A DNA stretch of 64,000 nt. It comes from Aquarana catesbeiana. Its lineage: Eukaryota > Chordata > Amphibia > Anura > Ranidae. Positions within the stretch are counted from its first letter, which is position 1. Each line of letters begins with the position of its first letter. The DNA is taken from NCBI RefSeq assembly GCF_042186555.1, contig NC_133324.1, positions 6,675,758-6,739,757 on the forward strand, in the 5' to 3' direction. Positions 41,357-53,104 of the stretch are shown piece by piece. The translations under genes and the position numbers were made by a program. The notes beneath the pieces are model-generated. The model was not told the origin of the DNA, ran no database searches, and saw only the letters and a program-made list of their open reading frames with translations.

Positions 41357-42240
41357 TAGGGATGAACTTTCTGTTCAGGTCGAGCATGAGTTCGACTCGA
41401 ACATTGGTTGTTCTCCCGTTCGTCGAAAACCGAATATTATGGGCTGTTCATGCCAAATTTGAGCAGCGCGCAAAGCCCCATAATGCACTGCGAGAGCATT
41501 GCTGTATGATGATTGGCCAGAGCATGCACCATGACCTGCATGTTTTGGCCAATCACAGCGCCCTCAGCTAAGAGAGCCATGGCTCAGGGGGACTAAGTCC
41601 ACGCCCCACACTATATAAGGCTGCCTGCACGTTGGCCTCATGTAGTGTGCCGCATGGCCTCCCTGATCCTGTAAAACCTGCAAAAGGTCCCTCGGATTTG
41701 TGGTATCAAAGAGAGGGATCATTACTGGCTGGCAACCCTTCTTGATCCACATTACAAGGGTAAGGTTGCGAAACTTATCCAGCCTTTGCAGAGGGAGCAG
41801 AGGATGAAACATCTTCAGGAGGCCTTGCAGAAAGGTTTGTGCAATGCATTTCCAGAGCCGGGGAGGTTACAATTTCCTGGTCCTCTTGGACAATGTGTTG
41901 CTGAGGCTTCGGTCAGTCACAGAAGGAGCGGTGGAGAAGGTGGCCATCTGACCAATGCTTTCAGACAATTCTTTAATCCACAGCCCCAAGGCCTGATCGG
42001 TTCCAGCAACCATCGCCAGCATCTGATTTACATGGTGCAGGAATACCTAGGGGCAAGATCAGACTTGGAGACCTTTCCAACCGAAAAGCCACTGGGTTAC
42101 TGGGTCTTGAGGATGGATCACTGTCCAGAGTTTGCACAATATGCAACTGAGCTACTGGCCTGTCCTGCATTCCAGTGTTTTTTCTGAACACACATTCAGT
42201 ACTGCTGGAGGCTTTGTAACCGATGATGTCACCCATTATT
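41357..42240 (+). pseudogene. hAT (Ac-like) transposase remnant with matching terminal repeat
   Basis: The element starts with TAGGGATGAACTTTC and continues with GAGTTCGACTCGAACATTGG, the same terminal and subterminal sequence as the foldback element at 22838. From about 41690 a frame reads LATLLDPHYKGKV, then MVQEYLGARSDLE, PLGYWVLR, PEFAQYATELLACPAF. After a frameshift near 42180 it gives SEHTFSTAGGFVTDD. This is the C-terminal dimerisation region of hAT transposases. Most of the catalytic domain is deleted. It is the best sequence link in the window between the non-autonomous hAT copies and a transposase source. Confidence 0.8.
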
Positions 42241-42423
42241 CTGATTAGCTCTTAGCTAATGATCGTACGGTCCATAAGTCCAGCTTGGTGTGGCTTAGGA
42301 TTTGCAAAATCAAGATTTGTCAGAAAGCTCTGAAGAGAGGGCTCAGCCTTAGCAGTCAGATTTTGCTAAAGTTTGGTAGAAATTGTTGAAGAATTTGTTT
42401 TAAGACCGTGTAGCATCTGCCAG

Positions 42424-42820
42424 TTTAAAGTGGACGTTGAGTCAAAACCTAACTAACTATAAACCTACTCTGCCACATTCTAAGCCTAATCTTTCTAGCC
42501 TTCTAAAGCAAAAATCACTATACTTACCTATTCTGCAGTCGCTCCGGTCCAGTCTTCAGCGGTGGATGGTGTGTGCAGCAGAAAAACCGACAATGGCTGT
42601 GAAATGCCTTGGAAGTGACGTCACCTACTATGGGGCTTTCATTGTTGACTGCCTCTCCAGCACACTGAAGCCACCGCTGACAGCTGATGCTAGGACCATA
42701 GCATCTGCAGAATAGGTAAGTATAGGGATTTTTGCTTTACAGGGCCAGATAGATTAGGCTTAGAATGTGGCTGAGAGTAGGATTCGAGTTAGTTAGGTTT
42801 TGACTTTACTTCCACTTTAA
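42424..42820 (+). mobile_element. MITE with TTTAAAGTGGA ends
   Basis: TTTAAAGTGGACGTTGAGTC with AAAACCTAACTAACT at the left mirrors AGTTAGTTAGGTTTTGACTT with TCCACTTTAA at the right. The frame inside (42437-42715) is incidental. Confidence 0.78.
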
Positions 42821-43434
42821 GTCTAGGTAATGCTGGAACATGGGGTCTAGGGTTACAGTTATTGGCCAAGAGAGATTCAAATTTATTTAGCCACGTGAAA
42901 AGTGATGTGCCCACCGCAGTGACTTCTCTAATGTAGTAGTCAGACCTTTTACTCGGTGTGCACATGTTCTGTTTTATGAAGAAGAGTAGGGATTGTGTTG
43001 GCTTACCAAAGCTCAGCAGGCCTTACTGTAGGTGTAGACTCCATAAGCTTATTATGGGCCTTCTTCAGTCATGAGAAACGTTGGATAAGGAATCCTCTGA
43101 TAGAAGCTTAATGTGCCGCCCAGTTTATAGAGGGAGAAGTATCATCTGTTTTATTAACTGCAAAATTAGTTTTAAGGCGTAGATCAATATGAATGCAATA
43201 GGAATTGGTATCCCATTAGGAATTAATTTAAATGCCAATGAAGTCCTTTAAGTGTGGTTGTGAGATTGGAGATTCAACCACCATATTGTGTTTTTTTTCC
43301 CTCCTAGTTAGAAGAGTTAGGTAAATTTCGTTTTTGGTTCCTCTATAGCCAGTAGAGCAGGTTAATTGCTTTTGGCTGTTCTACATTCCACAGGTTGCAG
43401 GTTTGATTGTTCTTCCCTACATTCTAGAACTCTC

Positions 43435-44060
43435 TGGGCAGTTCTGGGACATAGGTGTGAAGTAACCAAATAGGCAGCATGAATATTTATGCTACCTCAG
43501 CCAATCCCTGGTCAGAATGGTGACCAGCAGGGGGCTGAGGTGTGCATAAACAGTTTGGGACCTAGAACAGCGGGATCCTTTGTCTGGTGGCGAGAGACCC
43601 AGTCTGGAGGGGGCTATCCGGTAGGGACAGTTTAAACACTGTCCCAGCTCAGGGAGAGCTGGGTGGGCTGATTGCTGAAGCTGCGGTAACAGTCTGGAGT
43701 AGAGTCCACTGAGGATCTGGCCAGGAGGCTCATGGTGCAAAGTCTGGTTGATGCTGGCAAGAAGGATCCATGTATACAGGGACACAGTGAGTAAATGCCT
43801 GAGAGATTCTGGAGAGACTGTTGCTTTGTTGTCCTCTATTTGTGATTGGTACATATTTGCTGGTTCAGGTCTGTTTCTAGTGTGAATCTGAAGCTGTTTG
43901 TCCACATCCTCTTACACTAGTGGCCTACTTTGCAGAAGTTAAATCCACTAGAGGGTGTTTTCTACTTTGCATTAGCTCTGCAGTATCCCAAGTTCTTCAA
44001 CCAATAAACCCAAAAAATAAACTTCTGTTTGGTTATTGTGTGGAGAGACTGAGAAACTGC
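43435..44060 (+). repeat. Unclassified, possibly LTR-like sequence
   Basis: It is moderately GC-rich with CCAATAAACCC near 44004. I see no paired end or coding domain, so this is only a composition-based note. Confidence 0.25.
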
Positions 44061-44410
44061 TGTGGCCCGGCTCCCATGCACCTAGTAGGGAGTAGAAACT
44101 GGGACAAACAGTGGGACCAGCTTGGAATGGTTATAGACCTCTGTCAGTTTTTTGCCATCCGTGTCCCATTGGGGAGATTTGCCTTCACTTTCTGTCCCAT
44201 AGCCAAAACAGGAAGTATGAGGAAATCCCTCCAAAGTGAGGAAATCCCTGCTAATTAAGGGAATACATACCCCCCCTCCCAGCAGAACTAGTGTCCCCAT
44301 CGGAAAAGATTTCCCCTCGATACTGTTCTGGGGAATAACCCAAAGTTTAGGATTTTCTTTTACTTTCACCTTTGATGATAGGGAATCTCCCTAACGGGGG
44401 CAGAAGTAGC
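44060..44410 (+). repeat. Repeat with GGGAATCTCC-type sequence
   Basis: Blocks such as GAGGAAATCCCTGCTAATTA and GTGTCCCCATCGGAAAAGAT recur in inverted orientation at 46340-46620 and look like two copies of one interspersed repeat. Confidence 0.55.
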
Positions 44411-44959
44411 AATAAGATTCTAACAGGTGTTCTCATCCATCTCCAGTCTGTCCAAAACAAAAGAGTAAAGTTTTGCCCTAAGTCCCATAGCATTTATAGA
44501 TGTTATCTCAACCATTTTGGATAATGTCTGTGATTCTTAGAAGGTTCTTCATGGACCCCATGTACAAAGAAAAATATATCAAGCTAATATGCTTATAAAG
44601 GACATAAAGAACCAAGAGAGTCAATATACGTAAATCAGTGATGAGAGGGGAATGATTTGAACAAACAATGCAGAACATCATGAAACAGTAATGAACAATG
44701 AACTAATAAAATACACAATGGGCGTGTGGTTGGTGTCCTCCTTCTGATGGGGTGAATAAATAGCCCCTGAACAAGAGGTATCCCAATCTCCCGACCCATT
44801 ATACGGAAGGCTGCTGACTGGTGAGTGAGAAACGTAAGGCAGGAGGGTGAGTAGCATTACGTTTTGGGGACTTCTGACCAATCATTAGAATTGTAGGAGG
44901 CTGGAGTTTTGCCTGTTGGTGGGGGAGAAGAAGAATCCTGCAATAGACCCTATACACTG

Positions 44960-45560
44960 AGGCAGAAGATGCCATCATTCGGAGTCATTATGGGTAGGAT
45001 TTTAGTTTGATGAGAGATAAGCAGCTTAGGTGGATATTCCCATTTGTAGGAATTCTTCTGCCCCCAGAGATCATCTGTTACACATTTGAATGGTTTCTGT
45101 TTCTCAATGCAGTAGATGCAGAAATATTTGAACATAGAGAGATGTTTCTATGGCTTTGGGAGTTTACCAATTTTCCTGGAGGTGGACAGGAGTCGATCTT
45201 TTATGTGGAAGAAATGTTCTCTAACTAGTCAATCTCCCGGGAGCGCAGGTGGGATATGTTCAGGCTTAACAATTCTGTGTGCCCCATCAATAATAATTTC
45301 CTGGGGAGAGCTCAAATGTAGAATGATTTCATAGAACTGCTGAAGATTTGGAATCAGTTCAGTCTGGGTTATCTCCTCTGGTATGACCCTGAATTTAAGG
45401 TTTCTTCTTGATTTGTCCTCAAGATCAGCAATTTTATCCCTGAGCCCTCTTATCTAATGAGCTTGTGCCTGGTAAGCATCAACCAGCTCTTCTTCTACTT
45501 GGCCTATTTATGTTTGCATGTGGGGGAATGTAAGTTGTAAATCTTGTTGGATTTCCTGTG
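44960..45560 (-). pseudogene. L1-like ORF1 fragment, antisense
   Basis: On the minus strand a degenerate frame reads IADLEDKSRRNLKFRVIPEE near 45400-45440, then a DGAHRIVKPEHIPPALPGD stretch, an HFFHIKDRLL segment and KPFKCVTDDLWGQKN. DKSRRN..FR.IPE followed by AHR is the signature of the L1/Tx1 ORF1 RNA-binding domain. Stops at about 45226 and 45159 break it. Confidence 0.72.
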
Positions 45561-45927
45561 CAGGGACAGAAGTATTTGTTTTGCCATGTTGGCAGAGGCT
45601 GGTGTGTTTTGTGCAGCAGGGAGGTCGGATAGAAGGATGGAGTGATCAGGCTGATCTAAAAAGAAATTCAAGAATCGAGGTGCAATTCTCTACCATGGCA
45701 GACACCCCCCATATTATATTTAATTTTTTTTGTTTCTTGACATGTTTTCTTATCTTTTACCTGTGTTTTAAAACTCCTCAGTAGTCTATATACTATTTAT
45801 TATAAAATGCACAAACCTCCACCAGAAGATACAAGTATAAATAAAGGCAAAACCTTTTTTTTTTAGTTTTGGATAGAGTGGAGAGGGATTACAACCCTTT
45901 TCAGTTTGTATTGCTGTCTGTGTCCCC

Positions 45928-46352
45928 GTTAAAGTGGAGTTCCACCTAAAAGTTGAAGCTCCGCTGATCTTCCTCCTCCCCCTTTTAGGGGGGAGAGGGG
46001 AAAGGGTACGTGTTTTTGACAGGTACCCATCCCCACTTCCGGGAGACTGGGCCGCGGTGACATCCCTCAGAAGTTAGGCCCCCTCCTCCTTCCTCTGCCG
46101 CCGGGTCAGTTAGAAAGCACAGCTTTTGCGCATGCACAGTAGGCAACAAGCTGTGAAGCCGAAAGGCTTCACTGCTGATTTCCCCTACCATGAATGGCGG
46201 CAGCGCAGCACCCAAGAGCCGAAAATCAGCTGTGGTGCCTACATGGCAGGCTCTTTAGACAGGTAAGTGTCCTTATATTAAAAGTCAGCAGCTACAGAAT
46301 TTGTAGCTACTGATTTAAAATTTTTTTTCCCCAGGTTGGAACACCGCTTTAC
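45928..46352 (+). mobile_element. MITE with TTAAAGTGGAGTTCCACC ends
   Basis: TTAAAGTGGAGTTCCACC at the left and GGTTGGAACACCGCTTTA at the right are imperfect inverted repeats. The element splits a host repeat (TGTCTGTGTCCCCG, then GGAGATTCCCC). Internal AGCTACAGAATTTGTAGCTA is palindromic. Confidence 0.72.
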
Positions 46353-47288
46353 GGAGATTCCCCTCTCTATTAGTCCTGTTTACCATTGTCATTGAAAGTG
46401 AAGGAAATCCCAAATTTTGGGATGTCATAGAGGGGAAATCTTCTGATGGGGACACTAGTTCTGGTGACCTGGGGGCCCCCAAGAAATTCCCTTAATTTAC
46501 AGGGATTTCCTCTCACATCCTGTTTGGTTATGGGTGGGCTTAATTCAAGAAAGAATATCTCATGAGATAATTGAATCAGGTGACACATTTTCTCCAATTA
46601 TCCAATGAGATAATAGTGAAGGGAAATCTCTGCAATGAGACACAGATGGCAAAACAAAAAAAAAATATCTGACAGGTTAAAATCCTCTCTTTCTCTATCC
46701 AAAATGAAAAAAATTATATTTTTTATCCAATGCATATTTTCAGTGCAAGCAAACACAATATGATACCCAATTTTTTGGTAATATATAAAATATGGGGTTG
46801 CACCGAGTAAATAGATACCAAACATGTCAAGCCTAAAAATGACGTGAAATTGCAAAAAAAAAAAAAAAAAAAAATGATGGTACCCAAGATTCTCCATAAG
46901 GGATGATTTAAAAGCCTTTACAGGTTATCAGTTTAAATATAGACGTAAAATCTTATTTATGTTTACATACACGTGCTTGCCTTATACTGCGTTTTTTATA
47001 TGAGGTGTGTACAGGGGGGATGGAGTGCTTTACATTTTTATATTATTTTTACTCATCTTATACAATGTTTTATTTTGTACACTTTTTTTTTTTACTTTAT
47101 TGGTATCACAAGTGGGCTAACAAGACCTCTATGCATAGTTGTCAATTTCTTTTTTTAATTTTTTTCCCAGAGACACCTTTTTTTTCTGTGTGTCAAGCCA
47201 CCCACTGAAGGGGAAGTGTGAACTTACATTAAGGGTAGGGCATTTATTTATATAGGTGTGGTTCTAATACAGGCATATTATTACCTTA

Positions 47289-48105
47289 CAGTGCCTGGAG
47301 AAAGTATTCATACCCCTTGAAATTCTCCACATTTTGTCATGTTACAACCAAAAACGTAAATGTATTTTATTGGGATTTTTTGCGATAGACCAACACAAAG
47401 TAGCAAAGAAATGCTGCAGAGATCCACAGCTCAGGTGGGAGAATCTGTCCACAGGACAACTATTAGTCGTGCTCTCCACAAATCTGCCCTTTATGGAAGA
47501 GTGACAAGAAGAAAGACATTGGTGAAAGAAAGTCATAAGAAGTCCTGTTTGTAGTTTGTGAGAAGCCATGTGGAGGACACAGCAAACATGTGGAAGAAGG
47601 TGCTCTGGTCAGATGAGACCAAAATTCAACTTTTTGGCCTAAAAGCACAATGCTATGTATGGTAGAAATCTAACACTGCACATCACCCTGAACACACCAT
47701 CCCCACTGTAAAACATGGTGGTGGCAGCATCATGTGGTGGGTATGCTTTTCTTCAGCAGGGACAGGGAAGCTGATCAGAGTTGATAGGAAGATGGATGGA
47801 GACAAATACAGGGCAATCTTAGAAGAAAACCTGTTAGAGTCTACAAAAGACTTGAGACTGGGGCGGAGGTTCACCTTCAAGCAGGACAACGACTCTAAAC
47901 ATACAGCCAGAGCTACAATAGAATGGTTTAGATCAAAGCATATTCATGTGTTGGAATGACCCAGTCACAGTCCAGACCTAAATCACATTGAGAATCTGTG
48001 GCAAGACTTGAAAATTGCTGTTCACAGACACTATCCATACAATCTGACAGAGCTTGAGATATTTTGCACAGAAGAATGGGCAAATATGTCCCTCTCTAGA
48101 TGTGC
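47289..48105 (+). pseudogene. Tc1/mariner element, broken, plus strand
   Basis: The left end CAGTGCCTGGAGAAAGTATT is preceded by TA. It lacks the start of the transposase, then reads QRSTAQVGESVHRTT, LWSDETK-type sequence near 47605-47630, RRFTFKQDNDSKHTA (second catalytic Asp) near 47870-47900 and a PDLNHIENLWQDL-type block near 47985. A stop replaces Trp before PSHSPDL at about 47957. It is cut off near 48105, where hAT-like sequence begins. Confidence 0.82.
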
Positions 48106-48300
48106 AAAGCTTTGCCCAATCAGGGCTCAGAATGCACTGTGCAGCATGCAGTGCATTGTGGGGCACTCGGCAGGCAAACATCACGCTGGACTCCCAGCAA
48201 ATTCGGTTGTTCACCGAATGGGGGAACAGGCGATGTTAGGACCAAACTTTTGCTCGGCCCGAACCATTCACCCAATACTACTGGTTACAGGTTCATAGCC
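48106..48300 (+). mobile_element. hAT-family fragment
   Basis: GTTGTTCACCGAATGGGGGA and the preceding CAGTGCATTGTGGGGCACTC resemble, in inverted orientation, the subterminal region at 41400-41530 (CCCGTTCGTCGAAAACCG, CCATAATGCACTGCGAGAGC). Confidence 0.5.
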
Positions 48301-48894
48301 AAATATCAATTAGTCCTCTGGAGAGATATTTCCTTTCCTCTGGTAATTGTTGCCAGTTCTGACTGGTCAATCCTGGGAGCCTTCTCTGTGAGAACATAAA
48401 AAAATTGGTAATGCCCCCAGTCGTTTAATATGGATACTTAAAAATATTTGACAAGAAAGGGTCAGACTCTCTTCCTCCACACTGTATTTATTATTGTTCA
48501 GTTGAACTTCTACCCAGAGATTGCATTCATTGGAATCTTCCCTTTATCAGATGATTATTGATGAGAATATTGAAAAAGGTTCATTAATCCTGCTTCTCCT
48601 TGGGGCACAATCACAATATCTGTGGAAAGCCATGGAAAGGAATGACCGCCCTCCTTACCCTTTTATCAATTACATGGTCCTCAACAAACAACAAATAACA
48701 AACAAACAAATAACACTAAAGACATTAGCAACTCCTGTTAGTTCCCAAGGTTTTCCAAAGATTGAGGTCCTCTAAGGTTTTCACCAAGCTTAACTTCTAA
48801 GAGTCCTGGGGGTAGATGAATGAAAGACAACATTTTGCATCCAGTTTGTCTGAGTACACCATGATGCCCTTTGGGCTCTGTAATGCCCCTGAAA

Positions 48895-49500
48895 CACACA
48901 TCCAATCACTGTCCAGATCATTCTGCCTTAACCTTTGTAACAAGAGTACACCCCATCTTAGCCAATGAAACCACAAACCTACTAATTCTTTCTCTGGTTA
49001 TCTCTTGCCTCGACTATTGCAATTCCCTGCTCATTGGTCTACCTCTACAGAGGCTTCCCCCTCTTCAGTTCATCATGAATGCTGCTGCCAGACTCACCAT
49101 CTTACCAGTCATTCAGTGTCCACCACCCTTCTCTGCCAATCCCTACATTGGCTTACGCTCACCCAACTAATAAAGGTCAAGATACTAAAAACAACCTTCA
49201 AAGCTGTCCACAACTCTGCACCCAGCTACATCACAATTCCAACCAAACCATTCTCTTTTCTTCTCCCAAGACCCTTCTGCTGTCTAATTTCCTTGTTACC
49301 TCTTCCCATGGCATTTCCAGATCTTTTCCACAGCCTTTCCCATTTTCTGGAACTCCCTACCCCAGTCTGTCTGATTATCTCCTACTCTGTTCTCCTGGAA
49401 GTGATTTTTGAAAACCCTTCCCTTCAAAGAGGCCTATCCTGTCCCCATTTTGTAAAGTGCCCTGAAAAATCTTAGCAATATATAAATCCTGTGTGATAAT
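48895..49500 (+). mobile_element. L2-like LINE 3' part
   Basis: Frames read VISCLDYCNSLLIGLP, then IMNAAARL, then after a shift SLHWLTLTQLIKVKILKTTF and KAVHNSAPSYI. This is the C-terminal signature of L2/CR1-type reverse transcriptase proteins. The 3' end GCAATATATAAATCCTGTGT followed by GATAATAATATG is the usual LINE tail. Inactive. Confidence 0.82.
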
Positions 49501-49587
49501 AATATGTAATTGATGTACTGTGATAAATGGAATAATTTGGGATTTCAAAACTCAGTGATAGTCTTTACAAGTAACCTTCTCCTGTCA

Positions 49588-49725
49588 CACCTGATTCCTT
49601 ATATCTTTTCTTCCATAGCAGGCTTGCCAAATTTGCTCAAGGTATCCGGATAGGTGTATGAAAATTGTCCTTATAGCAAGCCTGGAGCTCTCCTCTTATT
49701 GGCTGACTGAGTGTATGTAAGCTGT
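49588..49725 (+). promoter_or_regulatory. Candidate promoter of gene B
   Basis: A TATGTAA box (49714-49720) lies about 50 bases before the gene B start codon. Upstream, CACCTG (about 49587-49592) is followed by TTTTCTTCC, loosely like the bipartite PTF1 site of pancreatic acinar genes. Both are weak matches; the position relative to exon 1 is the main support. Confidence 0.35.
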
Positions 49726-49766
49726 ACAGACCTTACAATTCTCATCATAGCCAAGAATAGCCGAAA

Positions 49767-49823
49767 ATGTCAATCCTGTGGGTCCTGTCCTGTCCTGCCT
49801 GGTCCTGCTCAGCGGAGAATATG
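49767..49823 (+). CDS. Gene B exon 1 (signal peptide, frameshifted)
   Basis: ATG is followed by a hydrophobic run and a GTGAGT donor at 49824. GTCCTGTCCTGTCCTGCC contains an extra CCTGT. With one unit fewer the exon would end in phase 1, as in other chymotrypsinogens and as exon 2 requires. Confidence 0.75.
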
Positions 49824-49899
49824 GTGAGTACATACATTGTAAGTTTGTGGCACATTGTAACATACTGTATGTAGGGATGAGCCCTTCATACAGAGACCA

Positions 49900-50165
49900 A
49901 GAACAGATTGGGTTGATTCTTGAGGGTCTCAAAATGGCTATGGAGAGTAACTATTTTTGGTACAAAAAGAACTATTATGTTCAGACTAAGGGGGTGGCAA
50001 TGGGAGCTCGTTACACTCCCAGTGTCGCCAACCTCTTTATGAACAAGTGGGAGGAGGAACACATCTATGAGAGTGAACAACCACAATTAATATTCTACTG
50101 AAGATACATAGATGATGTTATTATCTTATGGGAAGGACTGGACATTTACACTATGAGTGTCCCTC
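49900..50165 (+). pseudogene. Penelope-like retroelement reverse transcriptase fragment
   Basis: The frame reads YYVQTKGVAMGARYTPSVAN, then LFMNKWEEEHI, an in-frame stop, and RYIDDVIILWEG with the YIDD catalytic box. Q-x-x-G-x-AMG-x-x-x-xP-x-x-ANLFM followed by RYIDD is the Penelope-like element arrangement. Only about 85 codons remain. Confidence 0.8.
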
Positions 50166-50729
50166 CTTTCCATCCATCCACATGCTGATATCCCGTGATT
50201 TAACACACCATGGAAGAGATCCCTGCATTGGATACCTGGAACAAAGGCTATCAAAGTGCAGCTATCTGGTGAGTGTGGAAACTGAGAGGGGAGCACGAGT
50301 GTTGATCACTTTTTGCACAGTTGTGACGAGTCTGTCGTATATAGTCACTGTGGAACTTGGCACCGGTCACTTTGGAGAGTCACGTTTATGGACATTGATT
50401 GCACAAGTCACTTTGGACTATTACAGGATATTACACATTTATTTTGTGTTGCTTTTTATACACATATGTTTCCTTTACTAGCACTTCAATAGTTTTTTTA
50501 TGGATGAAGATTTTGGTACATAGCAATTATTGCATATAATTTTCATAGTTTTACAAGGTAGTATCTGGATTTGATATAGTGGGCAGACGTGTCTGGAAGT
50601 TCCCCACCTAGACCACTGGGGGCATGGTAGTCCATTTGTCCTCCCGTGGATAATGTTATTCTAACTAAGCAAGTAGCTAGATGAACTAATGCTGTGAGAA
50701 CTTTTAGTTCACTCCCAATGAGTTATATA

Positions 50730-52667
50730 CAGTGGGGATGGAAAGTATTCAGACTCCCTTAAATTTTTCACTCTTTGTTATATTGCAGCCATTTGCTAAA
50801 ATCATGTAAGTTCATTTTTTTCCTCATTAATGTACACACAGCCCCCCATATTGTACACACAGCACCCCATATTGTACACACAGCCCCCCATATTGTACAC
50901 ACAGCACCCCATATTGTACACACAGCACCCCATATTGACAGAAAAACACAGAATTGTTGACATTTTTGCAGATTTATTACAAAAGAAAAACTGAAATATC
51001 ACATGGTCCTAAGTATTCAGACCCTTTGCTCAGTATTTAGTAGAAGACCCTTTTGATGAGTCTTTTTGGGAAAGATGCAGCAAGTTTTTCACACCTGGAT
51101 TTGGGGATCCTCTGCCATTCCTCCTTGCAGATCCTCTCCAGTTCTGTCAGGTTGGATGGTAAACATTGGTGGACAGCCATTTTTAGGTCTCTCCAGAGAT
51201 GCTCAATTGGGTTTAAGTCAGGGCTCTGGCTGGGCCATTCAAGAACAGTCACGGAGTTGTTGTGAAGCCACTCCTTCGTTATTTTAGCTGTGTGCTTAGG
51301 GTCATTGTCTTGTTGGAAGGTAAACCTTCGGCCCAGTCTGAGGTCCTGAGCACTCTGGAGAAGGTTTTCGTCCAGGATATCCCTGTACTTGGCCGCATTC
51401 ATCTTTCCCTCGATTGCAACCAGTCGTCCTGTCCCTGCAGCTGAAAAACACCCCCACAGCATGATGCTGCCACCACCATGCTTCACTGTTGGGACTGTAT
51501 TGGACAGGTGATGAGCAGTGCCTGGTTTTCTCCACACATACTGCTTAGAATTAAGGCCATAAAGTTCTATCTTGGTCTCATCAGACCAGAGAATCTTATT
51601 TCTCACCATCTTGGAGTCCTTCAGGTGTTTTTTAGCAAACCCCATGCAGGCTTTCATGTGTCTTGCACTGAGAAGAGGCTTCCGTTGGGCCACTCTGCCA
51701 TAAAGCTCCGACTGGTGGAGGGCTGCAGTGATGGTTGACTTTCTACAACTTTCTCCCATCTCCCGACTGCATCTCTGGAGCTCAGCCACAGTGATCTTTG
51801 GGTTCTTCTTTACCTCTCTCACCAAGGCTCTTCTCCCCCAATAGCTCAGTTTGGCCGGACGGCCAGCTCTAGGAAGGGTTCTGGTTCATACCAAACGTCT
51901 TACATTTAAGGATTATGGAGGCCACTGTGCTCTTAGGAACCTTAAGTGCAGCAGAAATTTTTTGTAACCTTGGCCAGATCTGTGCCTTGCCACAATTCTG
52001 TCTCTGAGCTCTTCAGGCAGTTCCTTTGACCTCATGATTCTCATTTGCTCTGACATGCACTGTGAGCTGTAAGGTCTTCTACAGACAGGTGTGTGGCTTT
52101 CCTAATCAAGTTCAATCAGTATAATCAAACACAGCTGGACTCAAATAAAGGTGTAGAACCATCATAAGGATGATCAGAAGAAATGGACAGCACCTGAGTT
52201 ATATATATGAGTGTCACAGCAAAGGGTCTGAATACTTAGGACCATGTGATATTTCAGTTTTTCTTTTTAATAAATCTGCAAAAATGTCAACAATTCTGTG
52301 TTTTTCTGTCAATATGGGGGGCTGTGTGTACAATATGGGGTGCTGTGTGTACAATATGGGGTGCTGTGTGTACAATATGGGGGGCTGTGTGTACAATATG
52401 GGGTGATGTGTGTACAATATGAGGTGCTGTGTGTACAATATGGGGTGCTGTGTGTACAATATGGGGTGCTGTGTGTATAATATGGGGTGCTGTGTGTACA
52501 ATATGGGGTGCTGTGTGTACAATATGGGGTGCTGTGTGTACAATATGGGGTGCTGTGTGTACATTAATGAGGAAAAAAAAATAACTTAAATGATTTTAGC
52601 AAATGGCTGCAATATAACAAAAGAGTGAAAAATTTAAGGGGGTCTGAATACTTTCCATCCCCACTGT
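50730..52667 (-). mobile_element. Tc1/mariner element, full length (1.94 kb)
   Basis: The terminal repeats begin CAGTGGGGATGGAAAGTATT and end with the complement, and TA flanks both sides (50728-50729 and 52668-52669). Each end contains an expansion of a 21-bp TTGTACACACAGCACCCCAT unit: about 5 copies at 50831-50940 and about 12 at 52312-52562. The transposase lies on the minus strand (51037 to about 52050). Confidence 0.92.
51037..52050 (-). pseudogene. Tc1-type DD34E transposase (N-terminus broken)
   Basis: A 262-codon open stretch (51037-51825) holds the C-terminal two thirds. It shows WSDETKIELYG (first Asp), GGGSIMLWGCFSAAGTGRL, RRFTFQQDNDPKHTA (second Asp) and WPSQSPDLNPIEHLW (Glu), so the whole DDE triad is present. 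Upstream on the minus strand, an MRSKELPEELRDRIVARH-like start near 52035 and a RAGRPAKL linker are recognisable, but stops and shifts near 51900 separate them. The catalytic domain is in good condition, but the paired helix-turn-helix DNA-binding part is damaged. Confidence 0.9.
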
Positions 52668-53104
52668 ATATCTATATAAATATCTATATATAGATACATA
52701 TTCTTATCAGCAACTTTATTATGTTTACGGATGAAGATTTTTTTTGGCACATAACACTATTTGCATTTTTGAACACCACTTTTTATCCTTTATTTTTATT
52801 GATGACGTTTTTGGCACGATAGGATCATTTGGAGTCTTGGTAACAATTTGCACTTGCACACGCACTTTAGCACATTTCCAAGATTGCTTTGGTCAATCTA
52901 TTACTAAGTCTCTTGGCAGTGCCACCTACCTCTTTATATTGCACTCTACTTCACGTGGTGAAGGTTCCAGGGGAGGCAGCAGCCATATTTACACCTAAGC
53001 GTGGAACTATACATATACAGTATATAGATGTTGCGTTGTATTATATGGTAGTGTGTAACAATGTATTACTGGCAGTTATAATAGGAATGTGTTTATTTTC
53101 TCAG

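Larger units (their letters stand above)
49824..53104 (+). other. Gene B intron 1 (3.3 kb)
   Basis: It contains a Penelope-like fragment, a complete Tc1-type element and short PLE or LINE tail-like sequence (50481-50560 and 52690-52870 share a GGATGAAGATTTT segment). Confidence 0.7.

Noticed and set aside
43492..43905. 137-codon minus-strand frame
   Set aside because: It lies in a repeat-like, possibly LTR-type stretch and no conserved motif is visible.
47683..48298. Open frames around a Tc1-like region as a possible host gene
   Set aside because: They are fragments of a broken Tc1 transposase and an adjoining hAT remnant.
50128..50481. 117-codon frame after the Penelope-like fragment
   Set aside because: It starts inside degraded retroelement sequence and shows no domain.
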